In this document: positions 7,962-17,304 of the stretch, in pieces
How positions within the stretch are numbered: the first letter of the stretch is position 1
Layout: the number at the start of each line of letters is the position of its first letter
Assembly: GCF_022761115.1 (NCBI RefSeq)
Contig: NZ_JAKWJS010000002.1
Location: 545,515-609,514, forward strand
Source: Dyella sp. RRB7
GTDB lineage: Bacteria > Pseudomonadota > Gammaproteobacteria > Xanthomonadales > Rhodanobacteraceae
Length of the DNA stretch: 64,000 nucleotides
Reading direction: 5' to 3'
Position numbers and translations under genes: made by a program
The notes under the pieces: generated by a model
Told to the model about the DNA's origin: nothing
The model's input: the letters and a program-made list of their open reading frames with translations, nothing else
Databases searched by the model: none

Positions 7962-8486
7962 GGTTCAACCAATCCGGGCTGTCGCTTGGAGTGAGACAAG
8001 TCCAGCGTGCGCCTGCCGCCACGGACATCGTCTACGAGGCGCAACGATTGAACGCCTGCGGAAACCTACTACCTTTCCGGCTCACCTAAGAAAAGAAGTA
8101 TATCTGTCAGCTGGTGCGCTGCGGTGACTATTGGAAAGTGCTGCTCTATCACAACCCGTCGAATCTTGGCTCATACCGCTGCCAGAACTTCGACAAAGTC
8201 AAATCGCATGTGATGCGCTATCTCAGGACGCGCGAAGATCTGCTTTGTGGGGCAGTAACCGCGTATGGCAGGGTGAAGGGTGCCTGCGAACAATACGGGG
8301 CCGAAGCGTGACCGCACAATCCATCCAAGCCGGAAGCGCCATTGGGTGACCCGATGACCTTCAATCACTACAAATTCCAGGACAAGGGTCAACTGCAATA
8401 GAAGCATGCCACCCCGGGAATCATGCAGGGCGACCACGCAGTGAAGGTTGACGAACACTTCACACTCCCTTCGCTACTTACATCAG
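7962..8486. other. non-coding or decayed accessory DNA
   Basis: The stretch between the TonB-receptor relic and the orphan secreted gene is less GC-rich than the core genes and holds no intact gene. It contains only the unassigned relic at 8090-8401. No tRNA, integrase or terminal repeats were seen. Confidence 0.5.
8090..8401 (+). pseudogene. unassigned ORF relic with one in-frame stop
   Basis: One frame stays open from 8090 to a TGA at 8309-8311, then continues in the same frame to a TAG at 8399-8401. It reads CGDYWKVLLYHNPSNL... and later GDPMTFNHYKFQDKGQLQ. The composition (aromatic-rich, with Cys, His and Asn) looks protein-like, but I do not recognise a family, and there is no good ribosome site or start codon. 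It may be the 3' end of a gene damaged by rearrangement. A chance open frame cannot be excluded. Confidence 0.3.
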
Positions 8487-8503
8487 CGCGACAGGCTGTC
8501 GCG
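8487..8503 (+). promoter_or_regulatory. small hairpin in the leader of the orphan secreted gene
   Basis: CGCGACA and its complement TGTCGCG flank a 3-nt loop, ending 23 nt before the ATG at 8527. It could be an mRNA leader hairpin or an operator; nothing shows which. Confidence 0.35.
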
Positions 8504-8526
8504 TACTCATGGACAAAGGAAAGAGC

Positions 8527-9015
8527 ATGAAAGCTAAGCGTGGAATTTTTGCACTTTCGGCGATGATGGCGGCTTGCTTGTTCAGCCAGGCCGACGCTGC
8601 GCCCCCCCCGAAGTCGGATCAGACAACTGGTGTCTTCCTGCAATGTTCTACCTGTGCAGTGTCGGGACAGACTCCGGCGCTGCTCAGCTACGTGCAGTCG
8701 GCAATTTCGCTTTACAACGGCTCTGCGCTGGCTGCCAGCAACGGTCATCAGGTCAGCGTGGGCGATGAAATCCAGATCGAACGACGGAATACCAAGCCCA
8801 ATGGCGCCTGGTCCATCACCGACCATTACTTTGTGGTCACCCATCTTCCGGTGACTTCGTTCAACGATCTTGTAGACCAGGGCGTAGAGACCGACAGCGA
8901 TGGCGGCAACGCGTTCCCGCCGCCCGCCGGGCCTAGCATTTCGGATTTCGTCGCACAGTTCGCTGCCGATGGCGGAACCGTGCTGGTCTTTTATGGGTAT
9001 TACCCGCCTGGCTGA
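8527..9015 (+). CDS. orphan secreted protein of unknown function
   Basis: This is a 162-residue precursor. The signal peptide (KAKRG, then IFALSAMMAACLFSQ, cleavage after ADA near residue 24) is followed by a mature domain with CSTC at about 41-44, GDEIQIERR and WSITDHYFVVTHLPV, ending in VLVFYGYYPPG. No family is recognised. The CxxC could form a periplasmic disulfide. An AAAGGA ribosome site precedes the ATG at 8527, which is preferred over the ATG at 8509. Codon use is less GC-biased than in the core genes, suggesting acquisition by transfer. It has its own terminator. Confidence 0.75.
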   Translation: MKAKRGIFALSAMMAACLFSQADAAPPPKSDQTTGVFLQCSTCAVSGQTPALLSYVQSAISLYNGSALAASNGHQVSVGDEIQIERRNTKPNGAWSITDHYFVVTHLPVTSFNDLVDQGVETDSDGGNAFPPPAGPSISDFVAQFAADGGTVLVFYGYYPPG

Positions 9016-9037
9016 TTCAGGACTGCTGGATGTTCTA

Positions 9038-9071
9038 AAAAGCAAGGGCTCCCTCCGGGGTCCTTGCTTTT
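9038..9071 (+). terminator. rho-independent terminator of the orphan secreted gene
   Basis: AAAAGCAAGG and CCTTGCTTTT form a perfect 10-bp stem with a 14-nt loop, ending in four T. It starts 22 nt after the stop at 9015, so the gene forms a complete transcription unit. Confidence 0.8.
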
Positions 9072-9150
9072 CGCCGGATGTCGCGCAGCCGTAATACATC
9101 CCGCGATCCTTACGATTGGTATCTGGAACGGCGGCCTCACCTGAGGCGGT

Positions 9151-9199
9151 TGCAGCTGGCGGTAATCCCCCCGAAAAAACGGTGGGATCAGAAGTAGAA
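9151..9199 (+). repeat. left terminal inverted repeat of the IS
   Basis: This end matches the reverse complement of 10315-10362 in blocks: TGCA, CGGTAATCCCCCC and GGATCAGAAGTAGAA, with a variable spacer between the C-run and the last block. Confidence 0.85.
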
Positions 9200-9225
9200 T
9201 TTTCTCGTTGAGGGAGTTCTACGGA

Positions 9226-9492
9226 ATGAAGAAGTCGAGATTCACGGACAGCCAGATCATGGACGCACTGAAGCGCGTTGAGGCAGGGCTGGCGGTACCG
9301 GATCTTTGCCGAGAGCTGGGGATCAGCACGGCGACGTTCTACAAGTGGCGTTCGAAGTACGGCGGCATGGACGTGTCGCTGATTGCGCGGATGAAGGAGC
9401 TGGAGGCCGAGAATGCACGGCTGCGCAAGATGTACGTCGAGGAGAAGATCAAGGCTGAGATCGTTGCAGAGGCACTCGCAAAAAAAGACTGA
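9226..9492 (+). CDS. IS3-family transposase OrfA
   Basis: This 88-residue protein has a helix-turn-helix (LKRVEAGLAVPDLCRELGIS, about 12-31; FYKWRSKYGG) followed by a leucine-zipper-like helix (MKELEAENARLRKMYVEEK). It is the DNA-binding half of an IS3 transposase. It starts at ATG 9226, since the 18 nt upstream only add a TTG start. The frame ends four nucleotides past the A7G slippery run where orfB is normally reached by -1 frameshifting. OrfA itself looks intact. Confidence 0.9.
   Translation: MKKSRFTDSQIMDALKRVEAGLAVPDLCRELGISTATFYKWRSKYGGMDVSLIARMKELEAENARLRKMYVEEKIKAEIVAEALAKKD
9480..9487 (+). other. -1 ribosomal frameshift site of the IS
   Basis: A run of seven A followed by G lies at the end of orfA, in the position and phase (A AAA AAG) used by IS3 elements to make the OrfAB fusion transposase. 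The orfB frame is -1 relative to orfA. Confidence 0.65.
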
Positions 9493-10313
9493 GGCCATCT
9501 TGCCGACGTGAGATGGCCATGCGAGCGGTGGTTAGCCGGTGCCCATCGATCCGGCTGGCGTGCGAGGCGTTCGGAATCAGCTAGGCTTGCTATCGGTATG
9601 CTGGCCGACGGAAGGTCGAGAACGATGAGGTTGCGAACTGACTGTTGCGTCTGACCGACAACCACCGGAACTGGGGATTCGGGCTGTGCTTCTTGTACCT
9701 GCGTAACGTGAAGGGCTTCGGCTGGAATCACAAGCGTGTGTACCGAATCTATCGCGAGCTGGAGTTGAACCTGCGGATCAAGCCGCGCAAGCGGTTGGTC
9801 AGGCAGGTTCCAGAGCCGCTGGCCGTACCGTCTGGCGTCAACCAGGTCTAGTCAATGGACTTCATGCACGACCCACTGGCCGATGGGCGCAGCATTCGGT
9901 TGTTCAATGTGATCGACGACTTCAACCGCGAAGCGCTTGGCATCGAGATCGATTTCTCGTTGCCGTCGGAGCGGGTGATCCGTGCGTTGCGGCAGATCAT
10001 CGGTTGGCGTGGCCGGCCGACAGCGATTCGGTGCGACAACGGCCCTGAATACCTGAGTGCGGCCATCACCGAGTGGGCCCGGCAGTACGGGATCAGGCTC
10101 GATTACATCCAGCCGGGCAAGCCCCAGCAAAATGCCTATGCCGAGCGATTTAACCGGACCGTGCGATACGAATGGCTGTCGCAGTACCACTGGGAAGACT
10201 TGGATCACATGCAGCGTTTCGCGACCGATTGGATGTGGACCTACAATCACGACCGCCCAAACATGGCCCTGGGCGGATTTACGCCAAAACAGCGGCTGGC
10301 CATGGCCGCCTAG
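9480..10313 (+). pseudogene. IS3-family transposase OrfB, three in-frame stops
   Basis: The -1 frame after orfA encodes a full DDE (rve) transposase body: [36 protein letters not shown] with the first Asp, RCDNGPEY with the second Asp, and [14 protein letters not shown] with the Glu. It is interrupted in the same frame by TAG at 9582, TGA at 9639 and TAG at 9849. By comparison with intact relatives recalled from memory, these replace Glu, Trp (before LLRLTDN) and Trp (before SMDFMHD), so each is one base change. No active transposase can be made without readthrough. Confidence 0.9.
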
Positions 10314-10314
10314 T

Positions 10315-10362
10315 TTCTACTTCTGATCCCCATGAAAAATGGGGGGATTACCGATACATGCA
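10315..10362 (+). repeat. right terminal inverted repeat of the IS
   Basis: This is the reverse complement of the left end in blocks (TTCTACTTCTGATCC, GGGGGGATTACCG, TGCA). It begins two bases after the orfB stop codon. Confidence 0.85.
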
Positions 10363-10463
10363 ATGACCCGCTCAGGATATCCATCCGCCCAGGGAGGGAT
10401 CGTGCAGCCCATGCAGAGGCGTAAGAAGTAGGCACAAATCAATCGCGCAATACCACGTAAGAG

Positions 10464-10484
10464 GCGCCTGCGGGCGCTTTTTTT
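10464..10484 (+). terminator. rho-independent terminator, rightward
   Basis: GCGCC and GGCGC form a stem with a TGCG loop followed by seven T. No intact rightward gene remains just upstream, so it probably belonged to a gene removed when the IS region rearranged. It may now block transcription from the IS into the tRNA operon. Confidence 0.6.
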
Positions 10485-10534
10485 CGCGCCGGAAAAGCAG
10501 GCGAATTTTTCGAATATTTTCCAGTGGCCAAAAG

Positions 10535-10566
10535 AAAAGGCACCTAGGTTTCCCTAAGTGCCTTTT
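10535..10566 (-). terminator. terminator of the tRNA operon
   Basis: AAAAGGCAC.TAGG repeats in inverted form around a 4-nt loop (14-bp stem, one mismatch). Read leftward it ends in CCTTTTCTTTTGG. It lies 6 nt past the tRNA-Lys CCA end. Confidence 0.75.
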
Positions 10567-10571
10567 CCGAT

Positions 10572-10647
<76 letters not shown>

Positions 10648-10675
10648 ATAAAACGAATTGTAACAACCAACAAAT

Positions 10676-10753
10676 TGGGGTGGACGATGGGATTCGAACC
10701 CACGACAACCGGAATCACAATCCGGTACTCTAACCAACTGAGCTACGCCCACC
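10676..10753 (-). tRNA. tRNA-His (anticodon GTG)
   Basis: The anticodon loop TTGTGAT inside a CCGGA/TCCGG stem gives GTG. The discriminator base is C and an extra G precedes the acceptor GTGGGCG; this G(-1):C73 pair is the identity element of tRNA-His. CCA is encoded. Confidence 0.95.
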
Positions 10754-10766
10754 ATAAAACCTGAAT

Positions 10767-10843
10767 TGGCGCGCCCGACAGGAATCGAACCTGCAACCGT
10801 CGGCTTAGAAGGCCGATGCTCTATCCGGTTGAGCTACAGGCGC
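10767..10843 (-). tRNA. tRNA-Arg (anticodon TCT)
   Basis: The acceptor GCGCCTG pairs with CGGGCGC, and the anticodon loop CTTCTAA within TCGGC/GCCGA gives TCT (reads AGA, a rare codon in GC-rich genomes). CCA is encoded. Confidence 0.94.
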
Positions 10844-10870
10844 TTGTGCACACGGTGCATAGCATCTGCA

Positions 10871-10947
10871 TGGTCGGGGCAGAGGGATTCGAACCCCCGA
10901 CATCCAGCTCCCAAAGCTGGCGCTCTACCAGGCTGAGCTATACCCCG
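10871..10947 (-). tRNA. tRNA-Pro (anticodon TGG)
   Basis: The acceptor CGGGGTA pairs with TGCCCCG, and the anticodon loop TTTGGGA within CCAGC/GCTGG gives TGG (reads CCA). CCA is encoded. Confidence 0.95.
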
Positions 10948-11119
10948 ATTTCGAACCCTCAACCGCCGAAGCGTGCTGAAGCTTAGAAATGCTACGGGTG
11001 ACGCCTAGCCTAGTCAATCCGTATCAAAGCACACCGAACTTCAACTTTCGTCCGGTCCGCTTGGCGATTCACTGCCTTGCGGCACAAGTCATGATGTGAA
11101 CATCACAGCTTGCTTCAAA

Positions 11120-11196
11120 TGGCGCGCCCGGAGAGATTCGAACTCCCGACCACCAAGTTCGTAGCCTGGTACTCTATCCAACTGAGCTACGGGCGC
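11120..11196 (-). tRNA. tRNA-Arg (anticodon ACG)
   Basis: The acceptor GCGCCCG pairs with CGGGCGC, and the anticodon loop CTACGAA within CCAGG/CTTGG gives ACG (A34 normally becomes inosine and reads CGU/CGC/CGA). CCA is encoded. It is the first gene of the operon; a 170-bp spacer separates it from tRNA-Pro. Confidence 0.95.
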
Positions 11197-11258
11197 GTTT
11201 TTAACTTTTGCCTTGTCGCTTAACCACCGAAGTGGAAAGCGCCGAAGCGAGAAGCGGA

Positions 11259-11287
11259 ATTATTCAGATTCGAGAGCGATGCGTCAA
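11259..11287 (-). promoter_or_regulatory. promoter of the tRNA operon
   Basis: Leftward, TTGACG (11287-11282) and AATAAT (11264-11259) are separated by exactly 17 bp. The base run after the -10 is GC-rich (CCGCTTCTCG...), the discriminator style of stringently controlled stable-RNA promoters. The start would lie about 55 nt before tRNA-Arg(ACG). Confidence 0.75.
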
Positions 11288-11453
11288 CTCTTTTTTTCAG
11301 TTTTTTTTCATCGCCGTTGAAGAATCTTCACGTTCGACGATGAAAACGCATCACCTGGGCCGGTCATTTTAGCCGTCTGTTCGTCATTCGGCTATACCTT
11401 CGCGCAAACTTTTTCGCCGCGAGTGGATCGACAGCGCGCGCATACGTATCCAA

Positions 11454-11484
11454 AGAAAAGGCGGCACGTGGCCGCCCTTTCTTG
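11454..11484 (-). terminator. terminator of the rlmE-ftsH operon
   Basis: Leftward, AAGGGCGGC and GCCGCCTTTTC form a stable stem with a short loop followed by a T-rich tail. It lies about 20 nt after the ftsH stop. Confidence 0.75.
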
Positions 11485-11500
11485 CATGCATCGAGGTCGA

Positions 11501-13446
<1,946 letters not shown>

Positions 13447-13450
<4 letters not shown>

Positions 13451-14097
13451 GCACGGTTCTCGCCCGATTGCCCGCCGTTGGCCTTGCGACCCACGGCCAA
13501 TGCATACACCTCACGCGAACGTGCGCGTGAGGCCTTAGGTTTACGCATGGTCACGCGGGTGAAGTCCGCGCGCAACCTGCGAATGTATTCGTCAAAGCCG
13601 GTCCCCTGAAACAGCTTGATCAGGAATGACCCGCCCGGTTTAAGCCATTGGCGGCTGAAGTCCAGCGCCAGATCGGCCAGATCCATCGCGCGGATCTGAT
13701 CGGCCAGGGCTACGCCACTCATATTGGGGGCCATATCGGACAGCACAAGATCGACCTTATTGCCGTCCAGCCGGCCTTCCAGCTCGCGTAACACCGACTC
13801 CTCGCGGAAATCGCCCTGCAGGAAGTCCACCCCGCCGATACCCTGCATGGGCAGGATATCCAGCGCCACCACGGTGCCAGTATCACCCAAACGCTGCCGG
13901 ACCAGCTGCGACCAGCCGCCCGGCGCGGCGCCCAGGTCGACCACCCGCATGCCCGGCTTGAGCAGGCGGTCGCGGTCCACCAGTTCCTCCAGCTTGAACA
14001 CGGCACGCGACCGCAGCCCTTCGGCCTGGGCCTTCTTCACATAAACATCATCGAAGTGTTCCCGCAGCCAGCGGGAACTACTTTTGCTGCGGGACAT
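13447..14097 (-). CDS. rlmE: 23S rRNA 2'-O-ribose U2552 methyltransferase RlmE (FtsJ)
   Basis: This 216-residue SAM-dependent enzyme methylates U2552 of 23S rRNA late in 50S assembly. The motifs are [13 protein letters not shown], the SAM-binding [13 protein letters not shown] (about 56-68), [13 protein letters not shown] with the catalytic Asp, and [14 protein letters not shown] with the catalytic Lys. The start [10 protein letters not shown] at 14097 matches the family; upstream codons of the open frame are antisense to yhbY. It is divergent from yhbY, as in E. coli. Confidence 0.95.
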
Positions 14098-14181
14098 GAT
14101 CGGCGACAGCCATGGATACGGGGGAAGTGACCTGCATGATACCCTTAGCAGTCTCATTGCCGCGAATCCGAGACTGAACGC

Positions 14182-14478
14182 ATGGCTCTTTCCCCCTCGC
14201 AGCGCCGTTATCTGCGCAGCCTCGCCCACGATCTCCACCCTGTCATCCTGCTGGGCGCCAAGGGTGCGACCGACGCCGTGCTCAAGGAACTCGACCTCGC
14301 CCTGACCCACCACGAACTGGTGAAAGTGAAGCTTTCCGGTGGCGACAAGGAAGAGCGCCAGGCTCAGATCGATTTCCTCGCCGGTGGCACCCAGTCGGAA
14401 AACGTGCAGGAAATCGGCCATATCGTGGTGCTGTTCCGCCGCAACGAGGACGAGCCCAAGCTCGCCCTGCCCCGCTAA
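14182..14478 (+). CDS. yhbY: YhbY-family ribosome-assembly RNA-binding protein
   Basis: This 98-residue protein is a single CRM domain ([47 protein letters not shown]) that binds pre-50S particles. The GxxG loop appears as GAKG. It lies 84 bp from, and divergent to, rlmE, a conserved arrangement that links two ribosome-assembly factors. Only 11 bp separate it from the next gene. Confidence 0.93.
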   Translation: MALSPSQRRYLRSLAHDLHPVILLGAKGATDAVLKELDLALTHHELVKVKLSGGDKEERQAQIDFLAGGTQSENVQEIGHIVVLFRRNEDEPKLALPR

Positions 14479-14489
14479 GGGACACGCTG

Positions 14490-14864
14490 ATGGACCTTTC
14501 GCTCGACCGCCCGGATAACTATCTGTTCGTGCGCCGCGTGGGTGCCCGCAGCGTCACCGTGGTGGATCGCGACTTCACCGTCAGCTTCCTGCTGGCGCCG
14601 GACCGCGCGGTGGAAAACTGGCCGGTCACCGCGTCCGGCGAGCTGGATGCCAGCCACGTCGACGCCATTCTTGAGCTGAAACCGGAACTGGTCATCCTGG
14701 GCACCGGCGAGCGCCAGGTGTTCCCCGACCCCGCTTTCATGGCCGGCCTGCTGCGCAAGGGCATCGGTATCGAGGTGATGGACAACGCCGCCGCCGCCCG
14801 TACCTATGACCTGCTGGCGGCCGAGAATCGACGCGTGGTGGCGGCATTTATCCTCCCCGCCTAA
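14490..14864 (+). CDS. Mth938-like domain protein (DUF498)
   Basis: This 124-residue protein has the Mth938-like fold: [34 protein letters not shown], then [18 protein letters not shown] and [34 protein letters not shown]. The family includes the mitochondrial complex I assembly factor NDUFAF3; its bacterial role is not established. It is probably cotranscribed with yhbY. Confidence 0.85.
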   Translation: MDLSLDRPDNYLFVRRVGARSVTVVDRDFTVSFLLAPDRAVENWPVTASGELDASHVDAILELKPELVILGTGERQVFPDPAFMAGLLRKGIGIEVMDNAAAARTYDLLAAENRRVVAAFILPA

Positions 14865-14867
14865 CCC

Positions 14868-14950
14868 GGTAGGGGCGCACCTCGTGCGCGACCGTGGCGT
14901 TACGACGTCACCGCTCCGTAGGCTTGTCGCGCACAGGGTGCGCTCCTGCC
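14868..14950. repeat. REPIN-like inverted pair (GTAGG-GCGCAC type)
   Basis: GTAGGGGCGCACCTCGTGCGCGAC at the left and GTCGCGCACAGGGTGCGCTCC at the right are inverted copies about 30 bp apart, sitting between two convergent genes. Each copy is itself partly palindromic. This is the form of a REP doublet. Confidence 0.65.
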
Positions 14951-14962
14951 AAAGACGCAGCG

Positions 14963-15952
14963 TCAACGCGACGGCAGATAGCCCAGCGGGTCGACCGGAT
15001 TGCCGTCCTTGCGGATCTGGAACTGCAACTCGTCGCGCGACGCGCCGGTAGCACCCATTTCGGCGATCTGCTGGCCAGCGCTGACACGCTGGCCTTCCTT
15101 CACCAGTCGCTTGCTGTTGTGGCCATAGGCCGACAGGAAGCTGTCGTTGTGCTTGACGATGACCAGCTCGCCATAGCCCACCAGGCCATTGCCGCTGTAA
15201 ACGACCACGCCATCGGCGGCCGCGCGTACCGGGTCACCGGTCTTGCCGGCAATCTCGATACCGGGGATGGCATCACCCGACTGGAAGCGCTTGATCAGGC
15301 TGCCATCGGCCGGCCAGCGCCAGGTCACCCCTCCGTTGCTGCGGGTGGCGCCCGGCGCGGCGGGAGCCACCGGCGCCGGCGGCGGCGTGTTGCTGGCCGT
15401 GGCCGCCGGTGCACCGGCTACCGGCACCACCGGCGTCGTGCTGGCAGCGGGCGCAGGCGTCGACGCAGCCGTAGCAGTAGCACTTGTAGCGGTAACCGGC
15501 TCAAAGCCCGACTCCAGCGGGCTGGGCGGTGCTGCGTGAGCCGGCGCTGGCGCGACCGGCTTCGGTGCGGTCGACACCACCGCGCCGGTGATATGCACGG
15601 GTGCGGGGACCGGCGCCTTGCCGTTGGCGGGCGCCAGCTTCAGTTCCTGGCCCGGCCAGATGGTGTACGGCGCGGCGATATTGTTCCAGCTGGCCAGGTC
15701 GCGGAAATCCACGCCGTTGCGGAACGCGATGGAGTACAGCGTGTCGCCCTTGTTGACCTTATAGGTACCGCCCGGCGGCACCCGGGCCGGCGCCACGCCA
15801 TGCGAGCCGGCATTGCCACTGGCCGGCTCGACGACAACGGTTCGACGGTTCCCGGCGCAGGCGGCCAGAACCAGGATGGCGGAGGTCAGCGCGAATGACC
15901 GGAGATATCCATTCATGGGTGCCAGCATAACGAGGCGTAGCGGGTTTTTCAT
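14963..15952 (-). CDS. nlpD: NlpD-like lipoprotein, LysM plus degenerate LytM domain
   Basis: This 329-residue lipoprotein has a lipobox LAAC near residue 32, a LysM peptidoglycan-binding motif (YKVNKGDTLYSIAFRNGVDFRDLASWNNI), a long Ala/Pro/Thr linker and a C-terminal LytM/M23 domain. The zinc ligands are mostly lost: the usual HxH reads LQFQI, as in E. coli NlpD, which activates an amidase instead of cutting itself. The start at 15952 has an AGGG about 9 nt upstream; ATG 15916 is the alternative. It is the last gene of surE-pcm-yqaA-nlpD, and no rpoS follows. Confidence 0.88.
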   Translation of the reverse strand: MKNPLRLVMLAPMNGYLRSFALTSAILVLAACAGNRRTVVVEPASGNAGSHGVAPARVPPGGTYKVNKGDTLYSIAFRNGVDFRDLASWNNIAAPYTIWPGQELKLAPANGKAPVPAPVHITGAVVSTAPKPVAPAPAHAAPPSPLESGFEPVTATSATATAASTPAPAASTTPVVPVAGAPAATASNTPPPAPVAPAAPGATRSNGGVTWRWPADGSLIKRFQSGDAIPGIEIAGKTGDPVRAAADGVVVYSGNGLVGYGELVIVKHNDSFLSAYGHNSKRLVKEGQRVSAGQQIAEMGATGASRDELQFQIRKDGNPVDPLGYLPSR

Positions 15953-15993
15953 GCAATCCATCCCTGCCGGTTCGTCAGCACGCCGGCCGGCGT

Positions 15994-16602
15994 TCAGCGC
16001 AACCAGATCCACCACACCAGCAACCCCGCCAGAATCACCAGCGCCGCCCAGCCGATACGCTCGATATGCTTGTGCAGTAGGCGCTCCGCGCGCTCGCCAA
16101 ACAGGCGGATCAGCAAGGCCAGCAGCCACACGCGCTTGCCGCGGCCCACGGCCATGCAAACCAGAAACGGAATCACCGGCACGCCCACGATGCCCGCCGC
16201 CCAGGTGACGAACTTCATCGGCACCACCGGCTGCAACGCCGCCAGCGCCAATACCACCATCAGGCCCAGCCAATGCTGGTTCATCTGCTGACGCAGGTTT
16301 TCCACGCCCGTCTCGATCGGCGCCAGCAGGTGCAGGGTGTCGAGCAGCGGCGACAATGCATGGAACGCCCAGTGGCCCAGCGCGTAGCCCACCAGCGAGC
16401 CGAGCAGCGAGAACAACAGGCTGATGTTGGCGTAGAAGAACGCCTTGTGACGCTTGCCGAGCATCATCGGCGCCAGCATCACTTCCGGCATGATGGGGAA
16501 GATGAACGCCTCGACGAAGCTCAACCCACACAGGTAGTACACCGCCCTGGGGTCGCGCGCCCACGTGAGTGCCCGCGCGTACAGCGATCCAAAAAGACGC
16601 AT
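15994..16602 (-). CDS. YqaA/DedA-family membrane protein
   Basis: This 202-residue membrane protein has several hydrophobic segments. It contains LCGLSFVEAFIFPIMPEVMLAPMML near the N-terminus and the internal LQPVVPMKFVTWAAGIVGV, typical of the YqaA branch of the SNARE-associated/DedA family. These proteins are thought to handle lipids at the inner membrane. It lies between pcm and nlpD, as in xanthomonads. Confidence 0.85.
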   Translation of the reverse strand: MRLFGSLYARALTWARDPRAVYYLCGLSFVEAFIFPIMPEVMLAPMMLGKRHKAFFYANISLLFSLLGSLVGYALGHWAFHALSPLLDTLHLLAPIETGVENLRQQMNQHWLGLMVVLALAALQPVVPMKFVTWAAGIVGVPVIPFLVCMAVGRGKRVWLLALLIRLFGERAERLLHKHIERIGWAALVILAGLLVWWIWLR

Positions 16603-16622
16603 TCAGCAGTTTCCCTGTGGCA

Positions 16623-17258
16623 TCAACCGATGCCACCTAGCAGCGGTACGAAACTGACCGCGGCCAGCTCCTCCTGGATAAAGTCGCCCTGCCCGTCGCC
16701 ACGCATGCGGATCAGCATCTGGTTGCTGGGCGAGCCGACCGGCGCCACCAGCACGCCGGTGGGGCTGAGCTGGTCGAGCACGGCATGCGGAATCGCATCG
16801 CCGGCCGCCGTGAGAATGATGGCGTCGAACGGCGCCTCGTCGGGCCACCCCAGCTTGCCGTCGTCATGGCGCGAACGGATGTTGGAAAGACCTAGCTGGC
16901 GGAAGCGGCGACGTGCCTGGCGCAGCAGTTCCTCGATGCGCTCCACCGTGTAGACCTGCGGCACCAGTTGCGCCAGCACCACCGCCTGGTAGCCCGAGCC
17001 GGTGCCGATCTCCAGCACCTTCTGCGGTACGCCGAACTCCAGCAGCGCCTCGGTCATGCGCGCCACCACCCACGGTTGCGAGATGGTCTGGCCATGGCCG
17101 ATGGGCAGCGCGGTGTTTTCGTAGGCGCGCGAATGCAGCGCCTGGTCGATGAAGTGATGGCGCGGCGTATTGCGGATCACGTCGATCACGCGCTGGTCGC
17201 GGATGCCCTCTTCCTTGAGCTTGGTGGCCAGGCGATCGCGCGCGCGCTGCGAGGTCAT
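16623..17258 (-). CDS. pcm: protein-L-isoaspartate O-methyltransferase
   Basis: This 211-residue enzyme repairs isoaspartyl residues with SAM. It shows [27 protein letters not shown] and the SAM motif [18 protein letters not shown] (about 80-97). The start at 17258 (MTSQRARDR) is chosen because of AAAGGCGAGG directly upstream and the usual length of 208-212; a GTG at 17303 would add 15 residues. It lies 46 bp downstream of surE, the conserved stationary-phase survival pair. Confidence 0.95.
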   Translation of the reverse strand: MTSQRARDRLATKLKEEGIRDQRVIDVIRNTPRHHFIDQALHSRAYENTALPIGHGQTISQPWVVARMTEALLEFGVPQKVLEIGTGSGYQAVVLAQLVPQVYTVERIEELLRQARRRFRQLGLSNIRSRHDDGKLGWPDEAPFDAIILTAAGDAIPHAVLDQLSPTGVLVAPVGSPSNQMLIRMRGDGQGDFIQEELAAVSFVPLLGGIG

Positions 17259-17304
17259 GCCCTCGCCTTTCAGTGCGGATGGCGGCAATGGATGCACGTT
17301 CACC

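Larger units (their letters stand above)
9151..10362 (+). mobile_element. IS3-family insertion sequence, inactivated
   Basis: This 1.2-kb element has matching ends: the left end (TGCA...CGGTAATCCCCCC...GATCAGAAGTAGAA) and the right end are imperfect inverted repeats of about 48 bp. It has two consecutive reading frames in -1 relation, orfA and orfB, joined by an A7G slippery run, which is typical of IS3. The transposase frame is broken by three stop codons, so the copy cannot move by itself. I see no target duplication (GGT on the left, ATG on the right), which suggests an old copy or a rearranged junction. The outer edges are set by the TGCA shared by both ends and could be off by about 10 bp. 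Confidence 0.88.

Noticed and set aside
8309..8311. TGA in the unassigned relic as a selenocysteine codon
   Set aside because: No SECIS-like hairpin follows directly, and the region is decayed.
10363..10463. A gene fragment between the IS and the orphan terminator
   Set aside because: Short frames only; no protein-like stretch long enough to name a family.
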